From positions 730,448-794,447 of the forward strand of contig MNCI01023815.1 in NCBI GenBank assembly GCA_015680685.1: a stretch of 64,000 nucleotides of DNA, in the 5' to 3' direction. Within the stretch, counting starts at the first letter, position 1, and every line of letters begins with the position of its first letter. This DNA is from Gnetum montanum (lineage: Eukaryota; Streptophyta; Gnetopsida; Gnetales; Gnetaceae). Position numbers and translations under genes: made by a program. The notes beneath the pieces were generated by a model, which saw only the letters and a program-made list of their open reading frames with translations, searched no databases and was not told where the DNA came from. This document shows positions 34,660-45,645 of this stretch, piece after piece.

Positions 34660-35120
34660 AATTTCTCGATGAACATGTTAATAGTATAAGTCAAGTACGC
34701 ACAAACTTTGAGGCCATTTTACACTTTGACAGTGCTTAAAGCACACAAGGTGGTAGTGCCGCTACCATTATTATGTTCCCCTCTAGGGAAATTCGACCCT
34801 TCACATATCACTTTACATTTCCTTGTACAAACAATGTGGCAGAGTACAAAGGTCTTCTTAGAGGTGTCTTAGCAGCTCAAGAGCTAGGAATCCAAGACAT
34901 AGTAGTCTGAGGTGATTCATAGCTAGTCATTAACCAAGTCACAGAGGTTTACGCTTGTAAGGCACAACATCTACAACCTTACTGTGATTTGGTAGAGCAC
35001 TTGCTTAAATAATTTACAACTGTAGATGTCGAACATATCCCTTATAATGAAAATGCCATAGCTTATGCACTAGCTACTTTAGCCTTAAGCATAAGACCAA
35101 ACATGTTTTCCACTTTGCCT
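34660..35120 (+). pseudogene. second, archaeal-type RNase H (Tat-lineage marker)
   Basis: After the first RNase H comes another RNase H fold: LHFDSA-stop, GGSAATIIMFPSREIRPFTY, TNNVAEYKGLLRGVLAAQEL, VV-stop-GDS and LVINQVTEVY. The catalytic Asp (FDSA), Glu (AEY) and Asp (GDS) of the family are all still present. Such a second RNase H is the known hallmark of Tat-lineage gypsy elements. TAA/TGA/TAG codons interrupt it. Confidence 0.75.
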
Positions 35121-35389
35121 ACTTCAATAGTGGATTGCACTGAACCTATAACTCACTTAACAAGCATTGCATCCATAAGCACAACTCATGTCCAAGAGTG
35201 ATATGACAATATTAAGGCATACCTTCAATAGGGAGAGCCCCCAAAAAATCTAACCTTCACCCAAAAAGATGCAATACGAAATGATCAAGGTAGTACGTCC
35301 TTGTAGGTGATAGCACCTTATGTTGTAGATCTTATGATGGAATACTAGTAACTTGCGTTAGTGGCAATGAAGTGCAAAAGATCATTGAT

Positions 35390-36090
35390 CAAGTCCATGA
35401 GGGACTATGTGGGGGTTGCGGGGGTCATATAGCTTCTAGAGCAATGATGACAAAAATCAAGCATCTAGGCTATTACTAGCCTTACATGGAGTGTTATTGT
35501 GTTTCCAAGGTCATAACATGTGATGTATGTCAATGGCATGAAAACCTAATGCATGTGCCACCCACTGAGCTACATACTATGTAGATCACATGGCCATTCC
35601 AACGTTGGGGGTTGGATATCATTAGGCCTATAACACCTAAGTCTTCCACAAGACATAGCTTCATCATTACTACAACTTAATATTTCAAAAAGTGGGTTGA
35701 ATCCATTCCCCTTAGGAAGACAATATCACAACAGGTTTGCAAATTCTTCCTACATAACATAGTGACCTGATTTGGTCTTCCCATGACCATAGTCATAGAC
35801 AATGGGCCACAATTTAGCAGTGCGAAAACAAAAACCTTCTACAAACATTTTGGCATTAAACATTCCTTCTCGTCACCATACTACCCATAAGTGAATGGTC
35901 AAGTGAAGGCTACAAACAAAGTTATCATCAACCTTCTAAAGAGGATGCTTAATAATAACAAGCAACAATGGCATGAATAACTAGTCTACACACTATGGGC
36001 CTACCACACGACATGCAAAATAGTGACAAGTAAAACACTATATAGTCTTGTGTATAGATATGAAGCAATGTTGCCTCTTGAATTGTAGGT
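35390..36090 (+). pseudogene. Tat-type integrase (broken, DDE to DDK)
   Basis: Zinc-binding part HEGLCGG...CDVCQWHEN, then the catalytic core: WGLDIIRPI (first Asp present), IVIDNGPQF (second Asp present) and VNGQVKATNKVI. In the last, the third catalytic residue, Glu in the family, is Lys (codon AAG at 35906-35908, one transition from GAG). Several TAG/TGA/TAA stops occur. The product would insert the cDNA into the chromosome; this copy could not. Confidence 0.85.
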
Positions 36091-36103
36091 CCCATCACTC
36101 TGC

Positions 36104-36448
36104 ATGATCCTCTCAAGCTTCATTGATGAGGTTCAGAACAACGAGTTGAGAATCATTGACCTCAACTCTATAGAGGAGGAGTGCATGCAAATACTTGATT
36201 GCATCAAGTGGTATCAAGAAAAGAAATTGCAAAAGCACTATCACAATCAACATCAACGCCCAATCAAGAAGGGGGACCTAGTTCTCAAAGTCATCTGCGA
36301 GCCAACAGACAACTTCTCAACCAACTGGGAAGGGCCTTTCTTGGTCATAAAGGCATATGACAATGGAGCCTTCAAGCTTGCTAATCTAGATGGCAATGAA
36401 TTTGCCAATCCTATTAACCACTCGTACCTAAAGTTGTACTACACCTAA
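36104..36448 (+). pseudogene. integrase C-terminal region of the Tat-type element
   Basis: 114 open codons: IKWYQEKKLQKHYHNQ, then IKKGDLVLKV, NWEGPFLVIKAYDNGAFKL and NPINHSYLKLYY. This is the DNA-binding GPFxV-type C-terminal domain of plant Ty3 integrases. It is separated from the core by a TAG near 36089. Confidence 0.8.
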
Positions 36449-38250
36449 TATGCAGTATCCCACCAACAACAAAAGCAAGGTGAGTGCACATCCACTATGA
36501 CGTTAAATTGGCACATAACATCCTTAGGCTATGACACTAAACTGGCACCCACAACATGGTCTACTAAGACCTTAAACTAGTTATCCACCGTCTGCTACAA
36601 CATTAAACATGCACAATGGTCTGCTAAGACCTTAAACTAGCACATCATGATCTTATCAGATCTTAAACTAGGATCATGGTTTTCTAGGACCTTAAATTAG
36701 CACCACATGCGATTTACCAAGACCTAAAACTAGGTTTGTAGTTCAGCACTACAGTTCAACACACATAGTTCTGCAAACAAGCAAGCGTGAATATTTCCAA
36801 TCTTCTGTCACCTACCCACACCTCTTAGGTAGGATGGGATGGGACATTGTAGTTCCAAAATGAAGTTCACATCGTCAAAGAAAAAACCCTCTAGGACATT
36901 TATAGCGTCACCGTTCCTAGCATCTTGCTGATCTTCTAGAGATGCCTTTTGGCATCTTGCTGACCTTCTGGAGCTACCATCACCAATGCCAATCATCTTG
37001 GTCATAGCTGTCACCATCAGCAACACTCTCTAGAGTCCCAATAGTACTATGGCCTAGCCATAGTGCTACCATCCTCTAGCCCTCACCATTGCCTAAGTCT
37101 GGAAGAGCATTTGGCAACATGGCTCCTTACCCTGTGGCTAAGTTTCCTAGCTTCTACCATTGGTGAGAACTCCTAAGCACTTGCATCGCCATCGCCATTA
37201 CCTCTAGCCACTTAGGTGATCACTTTTGGTGTGGCTGCTAGAGCTTTCGTAGCTTGCCACCACTGACGCTTGCATTGACCTTCTTGCTTTGGACATTGCA
37301 TGTGCCCGCAACTGATGTAGCACTCATTGCTCTTACAATCCCCCTGGTAAACAAGACTCTGCCCTAATCTCATGTGGTGGTTTTTTTTCTTGTTTTCTCT
37401 ATGTTACATTTGCAGGATGAAGCCTTGTGGGTGTTGTTCAAAGATGCATTTCATCGCGATGGCAAGGTACCGCATTGTTGTAATGTGTCTGCTTTGACTT
37501 GCCTAGCTACTTAAGAGTGCACATCCCAACCATCCCCCTATCCAACTAACCTCTACCTCTTAATCTTGCAATCTCTCACATCCCTTACAAGCTTCCCCAA
37601 TACATGTGGAACCTTTCCTGTAGTTAACTATTGAACCCATGACGGGCGTAACGTAACTCATCCCATGGGGAGCCTTTGTGGGCTGGTCAAAGCCTTAGAC
37701 AGATGTAACATAACTCACCCCAAGGAGGAAACACCTTGTCCTATAGATGCAATGTAGTTGACTCTAAGAAAATGTTGGCACGTAGTTTTTCTATCAACAT
37801 AAAAGGAAGCAAAAAATAAAAAATAAAAAAGAGGAAAGAAGAATAAAAAGAAAAGAAAATGGGAAAATCCAAGTTCCCAAGTCACATGGCACAGTTGCCG
37901 TCTCACAACCAGTCCAACCCTGAATCAACCATCTCACAATCACTCCAACGAGGGGTCAAAATCCAATAGGTAGGCCATCTTTGCATGCTAACTCCCTCAC
38001 AAGCACTCTGACAAGGGATCATGCTATGGCAACAAGTCATCATGATGTTGTATCCTATAGTTATCATCTCCATCCATTGTCCCTTGATCCATCTCCATAA
38101 TCTATTTCCTACCATACTTCATTCCCTTAGCACTCTCAAGCATAGCAAAGCATTGTCCAAGTGGGCACTAATGAATGATGTTGGTGTCATGTTCATTGTG
38201 GTATTTCGTATTCTTTGCTAATGTCTCTCGAGTTAATCCTCTGAATGTCA
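36449..38250 (+). other. 3' untranslated interior of the Tat-type element
   Basis: Degenerate units of about 45-60 bp with GGTCTRCTAAGACCTTAAACTAG at 36497-36735. A Cys/Ala/Thr-codon-like, CT/CA-rich tract follows (36900-37330). No gene recognised. Open stretches on the minus strand (36808-37026, 37715-38115) have no family signature. Confidence 0.45.
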
Positions 38251-38265
38251 ACAAAGAGGGGCCAA
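38251..38265 (+). promoter_or_regulatory. polypurine tract of the Tat-type element
   Basis: ACAAAGAGGGGCCAA lies directly before the 3' LTR start. It is a purine run of the expected kind, with two pyrimidines inside. Confidence 0.6.
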
Positions 38266-40068
38266 TAAAACACCACCAATTTCAAGCTCCTGCAATTTAA
38301 CAGCAAATTTGTCTTAGTGTCAAAACTTGGAAAAAAAATTTTTAAGTCTGCTCTACAACATAGACAACGTAGCACATACTTCCATGGCCAATCTACACAA
38401 ATGTCAAGCTAGAAGTAGTCAAGGGTTGCTTGGGATGGACCAAATAGTTCAACAAATTTTCTATCTCCTAAACTATCAAGCTCTTTATGCTCTCCAGCGT
38501 ACCTAGCTTGACACATGTCCCAATTTCCAGTTCACCCAAGTACCAAGCTAGAGACTATCAAAAGTGCTCAGGATGGAAAAAATAGTTCAATAAAATTTCT
38601 CTCAAGCTGTCATACTCTACTACATTACCCACCATAGCAAGCTTAACACGAGTTGTAGGTCCTAATTTTTCCTAAGTGTTGGACAAGGATTTGTCAAGTT
38701 AGCTCGACATGAAAGATGCATTTGGTAATTTTCTAACTTCCAAGGCTACCTGTCCTCCTACACCCTAGAGTGTGGTTAGTGTGCCATGAAGGAACATTGT
38801 AGATTTCATGAAAATTTGACAAGTATTCATGCTACGCTCTGTTATGTTATGCAGCATAGACAGCGTGACGGGTGTGGCAAGTCAAAATTTGCAAAATTTC
38901 ACTAAGTGTTCATGCTATGCTCTACATTGCTATGCAACGTAGCTAGCTTGACACTAGGAAAATGCCTCTAAGAGTATCCAAAAGCTTCTAGAACTCAACA
39001 TTGACCTTCATCTCAGCTTCAACATCCCTCCAATAGCCAAGATCAGTAGTTTGTGTCTCTTTCCCTCCATTAATCCCCAAAATTGTTCCTACGCTTGATC
39101 CTACCCGAAAGAGGGGGAAGACGTAGTCCCAGAGTGTAGTCTCCAAGTTGCATTGTTTTAGCACTGTTTATAGATACATGGTCGTCACTCAGACTCTGGC
39201 ACATGCAGTCCAGGTGGTGTGGTCACAGTTCAACAGTCTCTAGGTTCCCGTTCCTATCCTGTAGAGTGTAACACTTTGTTACAAAGAGCATAACATGTCA
39301 ACATGACCTATCCACTTCCATGCCACGTGGCACCCAGGCCATGTGGTGTCCAATATGCATTTCATGCCAAACCTAGCCCTATAAATACCCCAATGTTTAG
39401 CACTTTAGGACTTGGCAAATCATAAGAGCATTGAGCATTTGAGCATTCCTAACATCTCCACTACTCTTGCACTTGAGCATCTGATCTTGACACCTTGGCA
39501 AGTGCCACGATGCAGTCTTTCCTTACACCCATAGAGCATGATGACAACCAACCCAGCAAATTTAGCATCCCTTACAACTGCCAGCACTGCATCCCTGACG
39601 TCCTAGAGATTATGATTGCATCGCTACACTACCACTGTGCTTGTTTGATGTCATGCCCCATTTTTACATTCTATTCAAGCAAACGTTATGCTCCTCAGCT
39701 TTAGTGCAGTGCATTTCTCTACTCCCAAACTTTTGTTCCATTTTCTTTCTCAGCATTTGTTACAAGTTTTTAGCATAACTCTTGCATTTCTCTGCTATTA
39801 ATATGCATTTGCACGCTTAATTTGTTATTTTTTTGGCTGAGACTCTATGCTACGCTCTTGCTTATTGTCTCGGATCCCACATGTAACCCTCGATATACTC
39901 CTTTACAAATGGTTATTTTTACACCACGTAAGTCCCTGTCTAATCAACTAGACCATTCAAGGCACCTCGTTTCCATTTCCCCAGCATGGCCCTTGCATAG
40001 ATTCTGGGTTAGGTTGTACACCCACAAACCTCTCGATGTTCCAGCCACCGACGTTTTTGGGCATCACA
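38266..40068 (+). repeat. 3' LTR of the Tat-type element
   Basis: Colinear with 22735-24526 over its whole length, with many substitutions and a few indels. TATAAATA at 39380-39387. It ends GGCATCACA directly before ATCTT. Confidence 0.9.
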
Positions 40069-40073
40069 ATCTT
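40069..40073. repeat. right target-site duplication ATCTT
   Basis: Identical to 22730-22734. It confirms that the 17.3-kb unit integrated as one retrotransposon. Confidence 0.85.
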
Positions 40074-40689
40074 CATGCTCTGTAGGGATCATTAATATTC
40101 TAGCTAAGCTTTCCATGTCTTTGGTTTCAGTGATATCTGCTAGTGGTATAATAGAAACATTGAAAGATTCCTTGATATGATTGATTATAACCTTTATTTC
40201 TCATGTTGCATTACCATAGCGGTGGCTCCTTCTCTTGTCTCTAATTATAACATCCCTATTAATTATCTATAAAATCCAATAAATAACTAATATAGATGCT
40301 ACTAAACCCCAAGGATTTGGATTTAACCTTGATGTACTAACTTAAAAGAAAGTGATAAAATAATTATAAAAATTATTAATTAGGAGCATAAATATAATGA
40401 AGCAATATACTGCAACCAAATTTCATATTGCTTGTTTATATAATCAAATAAAATTTATTTAGAAAAAATTGGAGTTTTTCGTAGCTACTAAAATTTCGTT
40501 AATTATATCATAAAATAGTACATAAAATAACGATCCCAACAATACTTATTTCACCTCAATCAAACATCTAGAAATAAAGATATACATTATTAAAGTTTGT
40601 AAAATCCATTAATAAATTTTAAAAAATTAATTAAATAAAATCTTAATATATAATAATTAATATCAAGTTTTCTTGAACATATAGCATGT
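40074..40689. other. AT-rich unassigned DNA
   Basis: Between the Tat-type element and the repeat block. No gene or element recognised. Confidence 0.4.
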
Positions 40690-41264
40690 GTTGAAATGAA
40701 AAATATTCCTTACAATCTCATGATCCAAAAGGCACAAATGGCAAATTCATATCTATCATACTTTATTATTTATTCACAAAAATAGATACATGGCACAAGC
40801 ATTTTCAAAAGTGTACAAGGTTTCAATTTTACAAAAATACAAAATATACAGAAATTATATTCCAAATTTAGAAGGTCCATGTTGTATAAAATTGAACCAC
40901 CTTTCATCCAATGTTCCTCTTCTAGACTTTCCATAGCTACTCTAGTTGCTTTGCATTGAAATGCACATGGAGTTAAAACCCCTTAAATTAGAAAGGTTAT
41001 TATATTTTCCCCTTCATGGAGCATAAAGGTTTAGGCCAAAGGTCTCAAGATATGGGCTTGGTAAAGGTTTTCAATTAAATATTCAAAAATGTTTTAAGGT
41101 CTAGAAATGTCACAAATTTTCAAAAATCCAAATAAAAACCAAATATCCAAAGAAAATATATATTTTAATTATTTAATTCTTTAGTGTCCAAAGATATCAT
41201 CAAATATGCAAAAAAAAAATCCAAAAAACATATATTTTATCTAGGCAACTCTGAAGGCTAAGTT
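40690..41264. repeat. left part of an old repeat block (body plus 165-bp unit)
   Basis: 40880-41040 matches 47580-47720 (shared phrases include CCACCTT...TGTTCCTCTTC and AGAAAGGTTATT...TTTCCCC). 41100-41264 resembles a unit of the 165-bp array found at 45646 onwards and ends ...CTGAAGGCTAAGTT, where the copia element begins. The block was split by that insertion. Confidence 0.55.
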
Positions 41265-41710
41265 TGTAAGGTGGGCGAAGGCAAATCTACCTTGATTTTC
41301 TTTCGATATTTTTGTCGTGTTAAATTCTTATCTATGTTATATTTGGTCTAGTACCTATCCCCATCTAAATAAACTACCTTATCCCTTTTATTTCTAGGGT
41401 TATTTTGTAACTTGAGTAATATATAAGGATCTCTAAGGGAGCATCTTTAACACAACAAAACACACAATAGTGGCCAATGCCTAAGCTGTAATCCTCCCCT
41501 AAAATTCTTTTCCATTGTTCTCATTAATTCTCTTGTGCTTCAATATTGAAGTTGTACTACTGCTAATGGTCCAAGAGCCAATTTTTTGCCAGGGTTTTTC
41601 ACCTTGAAGGTTTTCCCTAGGGTAACTCTATGTCTTTTTAATTTTTATAACTTTCTTTAAATTTAATATTATATTGGTGCAACCATTGGTGCAAGCGACT
41701 AAGAATAATA
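41265..41710 (+). repeat. 5' LTR of the plus-strand copia element
   Basis: 446 bp, TGTAAGGTGGGCGAAGGC...GAATAATA, matching 45211-45645. Near its end GGTGCAA-CCATT is duplicated (GGTGCAACCATTGGTGCAA) relative to the 3' LTR. Confidence 0.85.
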
Positions 41711-41712
41711 AT

Positions 41713-41724
41713 TGGTATTGGAGC
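41713..41724 (+). promoter_or_regulatory. copia primer-binding site
   Basis: TGGTATTGGAGC, two transitions from the plant copia consensus TGGTATCAGAGC, two bases after the LTR. Confidence 0.75.
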
Positions 41725-41771
41725 GAGGTTCCATGCACCACTATTTTGTCAAGTAATTACAAGGAAAAATC

Positions 41772-42711
41772 ATGATCAACTCTCTATCCAAAATTGAAAT
41801 TGAAAAGTTTAACAAGTCCAACTATGAATTATGGAAGATTAAGATGGAGGCTCTTCTCGTTGAAAAGGACTAGCATAGTGCAATTTTGGGAGTTGAACCT
41901 AAAGGCGATAAGTACAATTCATTTATGTCTTTTAGATTCAATATTGCTTAATCTTTCCAATGTTTCTTCTATCAAAGATTTATGGGATAAATTAAAAAAT
42001 TTGTATCAAACAAAATCCCTCACCAATAAGTTCTTTAAGAAATGAGCGTATGATTGTAAAATCATTGAAGATGCTACCATTACAGAACACCTAAATATCT
42101 TTAATACACTAGACCATCAGTTGCAATCTATGAGGGTGAAAATGGATCAGGAATATCAGTGCATCACAATTCTTATCACACTTCCATATTCATGGGAGAC
42201 ATTTGTAATGAATGTAAGTAATACATCTACCAAATTTATTTTTGATAATATGTTTGGTTAATTTTTGTTTGAGGAAGCAAGAAGAAAAACTTCTACTCCT
42301 CAAAATGTTGTATTATTTATGAAAAATGATGTAAAGCCAAAGTTTATTAAGAGGCCTTAGTTTAAAAATAAGCCTCAAAAATCTGTAAAGAGGCTACCTA
42401 AATATTGGACTTGTGGTAAAGTTGGTCATGTAAAGAAAGATTGTAAATCCCCTTTGAAAAAGGACAAAGAGAGTAATATATCAAAAAGTGATCAAGCACC
42501 TCCTGCTCGAGAGGAAGATTTGTATGTTGTCTCATCTCCTAATAATGTTGATATGTATTCATGGTATGTGGACTTGAGTGCATCTCATCACTACACTCCA
42601 CATGTTAATTGGTTCAATAAGTATACATCATCTGATCTAAAAATGCTAACATTGGGTAATGATGGTTTATGCAAAGGTATAAGTTATGAAAAGGTAAAGA
42701 TTCAATTTTAA
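41772..42711 (+). pseudogene. copia Gag and protease start (broken)
   Basis: From ATG at 41772: MINSLSKIEIEKFNKSNYEL-W-KIKMEALL, a TAG where Trp is usual, LSNVSSIKDLWDKLKNLYQTKSL, ITLPYSWETFV, then a zinc knuckle at 42400-42450 reading YWTCGKVGHVKKDC. The first Cys of the C-x2-C-x4-H-x4-C knuckle is Tyr (TGT to TAT), so zinc binding is probably lost. A protease-like WYVDLSASHHYTPHVNWF follows, in which the family's DSGAS is DLSAS. Frame breaks at several points. Confidence 0.8.
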
Positions 42712-43420
42712 AATGGAGTAGTTAAATCGATTCCAATGTACAGCATGTTCCAACACTTACTAAAAATATTTTGTCTATAAGTGAAGTGGATGATGCGGGA
42801 CTAATTATTATCTTTGGAGGTGGAAAATGTTTAATACTACATGTTTCATCTCTTTTGGCTTCTAGAATTAAAACAAGGACTCCTAAACATAATGGACTAG
42901 TAGAGCACTTCAATCAGCCAAGTGTATGCTCAATGAATCTAATCTTGACAAGTGTTTTTGGGATGAAGTAGTAATGACTGCATGTGATCTTATCAATAGA
43001 TATCCTCCATCAGCTCTTGATGAAAAAATTCTAGAGGAAGTTTGGAGTGGTAGGTCCATTAATTTAAAATATTTGAATATTTTTAGTTGTGAATCCTATG
43101 TACATGTTCTAAAATCTGATAGACCCAAATTAGACTCTAAGTCTGTCAAATGTATTTTTCTTGGCTATGGACATGGTGTCAAAGCTTATAAGTTATATAA
43201 CCCACAAACTAAAAGGGTTATTTATAGTCGAGATGTTATCTTTAGAGAAAAATGTAGATCTATGAAGGAGGAATCTTCAAATACTAAAACTTCTTCAAAT
43301 GATGTAACTACTATGTATGTACCTATTGAAATTAATAATAAATTTTCTAAGGGTCATCCTTCCTCAACTAGGGATATTGCCCCTCAACTAGGGATGGTGA
43401 TAGCATGGTAGATGAAGATA
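42712..43420 (+). pseudogene. copia integrase, internally deleted
   Basis: A short protease-integrase linker (LSISEVDDAG) jumps to the end of the integrase core, TRTPKHNGLVEHFN (catalytic Glu present), MLNESNLDKCFWDEVVMTA, IFSCESYVHV and KCIFLGYGHGVKAYKLYNP. The zinc finger and both catalytic Asp residues are missing. One frame change lies near 42926. The deletion explains the short element. Confidence 0.8.
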
Positions 43421-43593
43421 CACCACATGAAGAGGGAGAATATAGTTTAAGTGAATAACAAAGTGAATAGGATCATTTAAGACATTCAACACATATGCGA
43501 AGATTACCTTCACATTTAGAAGAATATGTCATGTTTATTGAAAATAATGAGCCACCAACATATAATGAGGCATGTTCATCTATGCAAAATGCA

Positions 43594-44330
43594 AAGTGGA
43601 AATAGGAAATGGATGCTGAAATGTCATTAATTCATAAAAATAAAACTTGGGAATTAACTAACCTTCCATCAAAGAGAAAACCCATTGGAAATAAATGGGT
43701 GTATAGAATAAAATCTAGGAATCAATACAAAGCAGGACTTGTAGATAAAGGATTTTCTCAGAGAAAGGGGATTGATTATGATGAAATCTTCTCTCTAGTA
43801 GTAACATTAACATCCATAAGATCATTATTGGCTCTCACAACTATTTAAAATCTTGAACCTAAACAAATGGATATGAAAACAACATTCCTCAATGGTAATC
43901 TTCAGGAAGAAATATATATGCTTCAACCTGAAGGATATGAAATTAAAGGAAAAGAACATATGCTATGTCGATTATTAAAATAATTATATAGACTCAAACA
44001 AGCACCAAGGATGTGGAATAAAAGTTTAATGACCACATGATAAATCTTGGCTTCATTAGAAGTGCAGAAGACTCTATATGTATGTTAAAAATACAAGTGA
44101 AAAATATGTTATCTCTACTATATGTCAATGACATGTTAATAGCAGGTAATAACATACATGACATTCAAGAGTTAAACTTCATCTTTTTTCTCAATTTGAG
44201 ATGAAGGATCTTGGTTCTTTATAAAAAATTTTGGACCTGGAAATTAAAATGAACATGACTAATAAAGGGCTTTGGTTTAGATAGTTTGCATATGCTGCAA
44301 ATATTTTAAAAAGATTTAATATGCATGATT
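43594..44330 (+). pseudogene. copia reverse transcriptase (YVDD to YVND)
   Basis: WKXEMDAEMSLIHKNKTWEL, PIGNKWVYRIK, VDKGFSQRKGIDYDEIFS, QMDMKTTFLNGNLQEEIYM, QPEGYE and LYRLKQAPRMWN are standard copia RT landmarks. The catalytic box reads LYVNDMLIAG: the first Asp of YVDD is Asn (codon AAT, 44127-44129, one transition from GAT). Several frameshifts occur after 44030. The active site is lost. Confidence 0.85.
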
Positions 44331-44408
44331 GTAAGCCTATGNCTTAGATAGTTTGCATATGTTGCAAATATTTTAAAAAGATTTAATATGCATGATTGTA
44401 AGCCTATG
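44277..44408 (+). repeat. 66-base direct duplication at an N: probable unmerged contig ends
   Basis: 44277-44341 recurs at 44344-44408 with one mismatch, and N is at 44342. The duplicated DNA is within the copia RT/RNase H region. Confidence 0.75.
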
Positions 44409-45120
44409 CCTATACCTTGTGAAGTTGGTATTAAACTTTTAGTCGAACAATGTCCAAAGAAAAGTGAAGAAAAAGAGCTCATGATTAAAATTCCATTTGC
44501 TAGTGATATTGGTAGTTTAATGTATCCAATAGTCTCTACTAGATTTGATATTGCTTACATTGTTGGAAAACCTAGCAGGTACATGTCTAATCTAGGGAAA
44601 CAACACTAGATTGCAGTGAAGTGAGTCTTTTGATATCTTCGTGGTACTTCAAATTATGGGATCTATTATAAAAATGATTCAAATGGACTTCATGGCTTCA
44701 TTGATATAGATTGGGATAGTGATATTGATAGTAGTAAATCTACTAGTGGATATGTATTTAATCTATTTGATGGTGTTGCTTCTTGGAAAAGTTAGAAACA
44801 ATCTTTTGTTGCTTAGTCTACCACTAAAGTTGAATATGTTGCTACTAACTTGGCATGTAGAGAGGCTATATGGCTTCAAAGGCTAATAGCTAAAATTTTC
44901 ATCATTGAGACTATAATTGACATTGGTTTTGATAGTCAAAATGCCATAAGCATATCCAAGAATCCAATCTTTCATGCCCAAACAAAGCACAGTAAAATAC
45001 AATATCATTATATATGGAAGGAAATTGAAAAGCAAAGGATTCTTCTAAATAAAATATCTACCGAAGCAAATCTTGTAAATGCACTTACCAAGTCAACTTT
45101 TATTGAAACATTTCTCTAGT
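44388..45120 (+). pseudogene. copia RNase H (broken)
   Basis: KPMPIPCEVGIKL, PFASDIGSLMY, TRFDIAYIVGKPSRYM, LRGTSNYGIYY, GFIDIDWDSDIDSSKSTSGY, WKS-stop-KQSFVA-stop-ST, EYVATNLACREAIWLQRL, FDSQNAISISKNPIFHAQTKH and ALTKSTF are the canonical copia RNase H series. It is interrupted by TAG where Gln (two places) is expected. Confidence 0.85.
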
Positions 45121-45198
45121 GCTAATCAACATTTGGTCTTCTTCCAACCTAATTTTCTAAAAATGGTCTAGATTATTCTTCAAAGAAACTTTACCTTT

Positions 45199-45209
45199 AA
45201 GAGGGAGAA
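45199..45209 (+). promoter_or_regulatory. copia polypurine tract
   Basis: AAGAGGGAGAA directly before the 3' LTR. Confidence 0.7.
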
Positions 45210-45210
45210 T

Positions 45211-45645
45211 TATAAGGTGGATGAAGGCAAATCTACCTTGATTTTTTCTAGATATTTCTACCTTGTTATATTCTTATCTATGTTATATTTGGTCTCGTAC
45301 CTATCTCCACCAAAATAAACTACCTTATCCCTTTTATTTTTGGATTTATTTTGTAACCCAAGTAATATATAAGGAGCTCTAAAAGAGAATCCTTGACACA
45401 AAAAAACACACAATACTGAATAATGCCTAAGCTGTAATCCTCCCCTATAATTCTTCTCCATTGTTCTCATTGATTCTTTCTATGCTTCAATGTTGAAGCT
45501 GTACTGCTACTAATGGTCCAAGAACCAATTTTCTGCTAGGGTTTTTCACCTTGAAGGTTTTTCCTAGGGTAACTTTGTGTCTTTGTAATTTCTATAGCTT
45601 TCTTTAAATTTAATATTATATTGGTGCAAGTGACTGGGAATAACA
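45211..45645 (+). repeat. 3' LTR of the plus-strand copia element
   Basis: 435 bp, TATAAGGTGG (TG mutated to TA) to GAATAACA, colinear with 41265-41710. Confidence 0.85.

Larger units (their letters stand above)
22735..40068 (+). mobile_element. 17.3-kb Tat-type Ty3/gypsy retrotransposon
   Basis: LTRs at 22735-24526 and 38266-40068 flank gag-pro, RT-RNase H, a second RNase H, integrase and a long non-coding part. The 5-bp target duplication ATCTT is present at 22730-22734 and 40069-40073, so both ends are certain. LTR ends are TGAAAC...ATA (5' copy) and TAAAAC...ACA (3' copy), each one transition away from TG...CA. The extra RNase H after RT/RNase H places it in the Tat lineage (family knowledge: Tat elements carry a second, archaeal-type RNase H). 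The size is unusually large and the centre carries an antisense gene-like unit. All proteins are interrupted. Confidence 0.9.
41265..45645 (+). mobile_element. Ty1/copia retrotransposon, internally deleted, inserted in a tandem array
   Basis: LTRs 41265-41710 and 45211-45645, tRNA-iMet-type primer site, Gag, protease remnant, partial integrase, RT, RNase H and polypurine tract in normal copia order. Flanks AAGTT (41260-41264) and AGGTC (45646-45650) differ by two transitions and fit one ancestral 5-bp duplication, since AGGTC is what the array unit has at that point. Most of the integrase zinc finger and core is deleted, giving only 4.4 kb. All ORFs carry stops. Confidence 0.85.

Noticed and set aside
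36808-38115. Minus-strand open stretches before the 3' LTR, where Tat elements often carry an antisense ORF
   Set aside because: Short, in different frames, compositionally biased, and without joinable splice sites that I could find.
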